Shown piece by piece: positions 13,587-15,800 of a stretch of 15,800 nucleotides of DNA. The position numbers were made by a program, and so were the translations under genes. The DNA is from an uncultured Myxococcales bacterium. GTDB taxonomy: Bacteria > Myxococcota_A > Polyangia > Polyangiales > Polyangiaceae. Each line of letters starts with the position of its first letter. The first letter of the stretch is position 1. A model generated the notes under the pieces. That model ran no database searches and was not told where the DNA came from. It saw nothing but the letters and a program-made list of their open reading frames with translations. Location of the stretch: contig CALKVG010000516.1 in assembly GCA_937998045.1 (NCBI GenBank), positions 1-15,800 on the forward strand, given 5' to 3'.

Positions 13587-14466
13587 AAAGCGACGGCCCG
13601 GCGCTATGGCCGCGTCGGCGCGCCGGTGGACGCGGTTCGACTTCCCACCCGGCGAGGAGTCCCAGCGCCGCCCGCTCCGCCGACCCATCGTCCTTCCCGA
13701 CCATCGCGTCGCCGCGCGACGGATAGCGACGCGGACTTGCGGGACGCGCCCGCCGAGAGGTCCGCGCCAAACGTGCGCGATGCGCGCGGCCCTTGCATGC
13801 CGAAGGGGCCGGCTTGCCGGACAAACAACGGGAATCGTCGAGCACGCCCATTGCAGGTGAAGATGGCATGGTCCCCCTGGTGAGGCGTCTGCTCGCTGCG
13901 ACGGTGATCTGTCTGGGCGCCGCGACGGGCTGCACGTCGGCAGTCGACGTTCACAGCATCCAGTCCCCACAAGCCCATTTCGAGCGATACCACGCGGTGG
14001 CTCTCGACCTCAGTCCCCATCCGCCGGGCAACTACGCGTCGACGGAGCAATCCGTGCAGGTCGGGACCTATGTAAAAGAATTGGCAGGTCAAATCCTGCA
14101 GCGCAGAGGCTATGCGCTCGCGAGCAGGGACGCCGCTGACCTCGTCATCCGGGTGGAGGCGGGGCGCCGCGTGACGGGGACGGCGAACACCGAGCTCGGC
14201 ATCCCACCGGACACGCCCTACCCTGCCCCCAACTACGACGTCTCCGTCGAGCCGCCGTACCACGGCTACCTCGACCAGGAGCGCGAAGAGCTCGTCGAAG
14301 GAACGTTCGTCATCGACGCGTTCGACGGGAGAACGCACGAGCTCGTGTGGCACGGCTTCGCGCGAGCGCCCGTCACGTCGGGAAAGATTGATTACGACAA
14401 GCTGCGCAACGCCGTCGAATCGGTGCTTGCTTCCTTCCCGGCGGTCGCGGCCGCGGGACCGCAGAG

Positions 14467-15800
<1,334 letters not shown>

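Larger units (their letters stand above)
13424..13867. other. Divergent intergenic region between gspC and the lipoprotein gene
   Basis: A 444-base gap separates two divergently oriented genes. Open frames cross it but none has a believable start or recognisable product. It holds, from the gspC side, two close inverted repeats in the gspC leader (13435-13459), a sigma-54 type promoter candidate (13463-13478), the inverted repeat GGAAAC-N7-GTTTCC (13493-13511), four CAGGTW hexamers (13500-13542), GGCGG-N4-CCGCC (13543-13556) and GACA-AAG-TGTC (13576-13586). From about 13600 to 13850 I see nothing specific and no convincing promoter for the plus-strand gene. Confidence 0.7.

Noticed and set aside
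13583..13588. TTGACA on the minus strand as a sigma-70 -35 box
   Set aside because: At 16 to 18 bases downstream there is no sequence close to TATAAT, so it does not make a convincing promoter.
13429..13860. Plus-strand frames in the gspC-lipoprotein gap
   Set aside because: They overlap the predicted promoter, lack ribosome binding sites and give Arg/Pro-rich sequence without motifs.

Overview
This window comes from a GC-rich bacterial genome (roughly two thirds G+C by eye). It carries an almost complete type II secretion system (T2SS) operon on the minus strand, read from high to low coordinates in the order gspC, orfX, gspD, gspE, gspF, a second gspG-like gene, gspG, gspH, gspI, gspJ, gspK, gspL, gspM. 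Three things together suggest a myxobacterium or related Myxococcota/deltaproteobacterial lineage, but this is an inference from style and not a taxonomic proof. They are the high GC, the long Pro/Ala/Gly-rich extensions on secretion proteins, and the NtrC-family regulator with a DUF4136-type lipoprotein next door.

Layout. Bases 1-47 are not genomic: they are the end of an Illumina P7 primer, an i7 index and the Nextera transposase adapter, left on the end of a contig. Bases 48-103 hold the first 18 codons of gspM, cut off by the contig end. Bases 105-13423 hold the tightly packed T2SS operon, with gaps of 1 to about 40 nt and 4-nt overlaps at I/J and J/K. Bases 13424-13867 are a non-coding region holding a good sigma-54 promoter candidate for gspC, a cluster of four CAGGTW repeats and several inverted repeats. 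Bases 13868-14497 encode a DUF4136-like lipoprotein on the plus strand. Its end overlaps the end of a convergent sigma-54-dependent response regulator gene (14467 to the window edge, minus strand).

How the parts work together. GspD is the outer-membrane secretin and GspC couples it to the inner-membrane platform (GspF, GspL, GspM). GspE is the cytoplasmic ATPase that drives assembly of the pseudopilus, made of GspG (major) and GspH, I, J, K (minor, tip). The prepilin peptidase GspO needed to process the pseudopilins is not in this window, and neither are GspN or a recognisable pilotin. The neighbouring NtrC-type regulator and the -24/-12 element upstream of gspC suggest that the whole operon is switched on by sigma-54 RNA polymerase, possibly under a two-component system.

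The least ordinary features are: (1) a GspG-like protein (5862-6272) with a plain membrane anchor in place of a prepilin leader, encoded beside the true gspG; (2) an 86-residue single-span membrane protein between gspC and gspD; (3) the putative sigma-54 promoter with its upstream repeat cluster; (4) a GspI about twice the usual size with Gly/Leu-rich inserts; (5) a GspF with extra membrane segments; (6) a gspJ that appears to start with TTG and to have Ala rather than Gly before the cleavage site.
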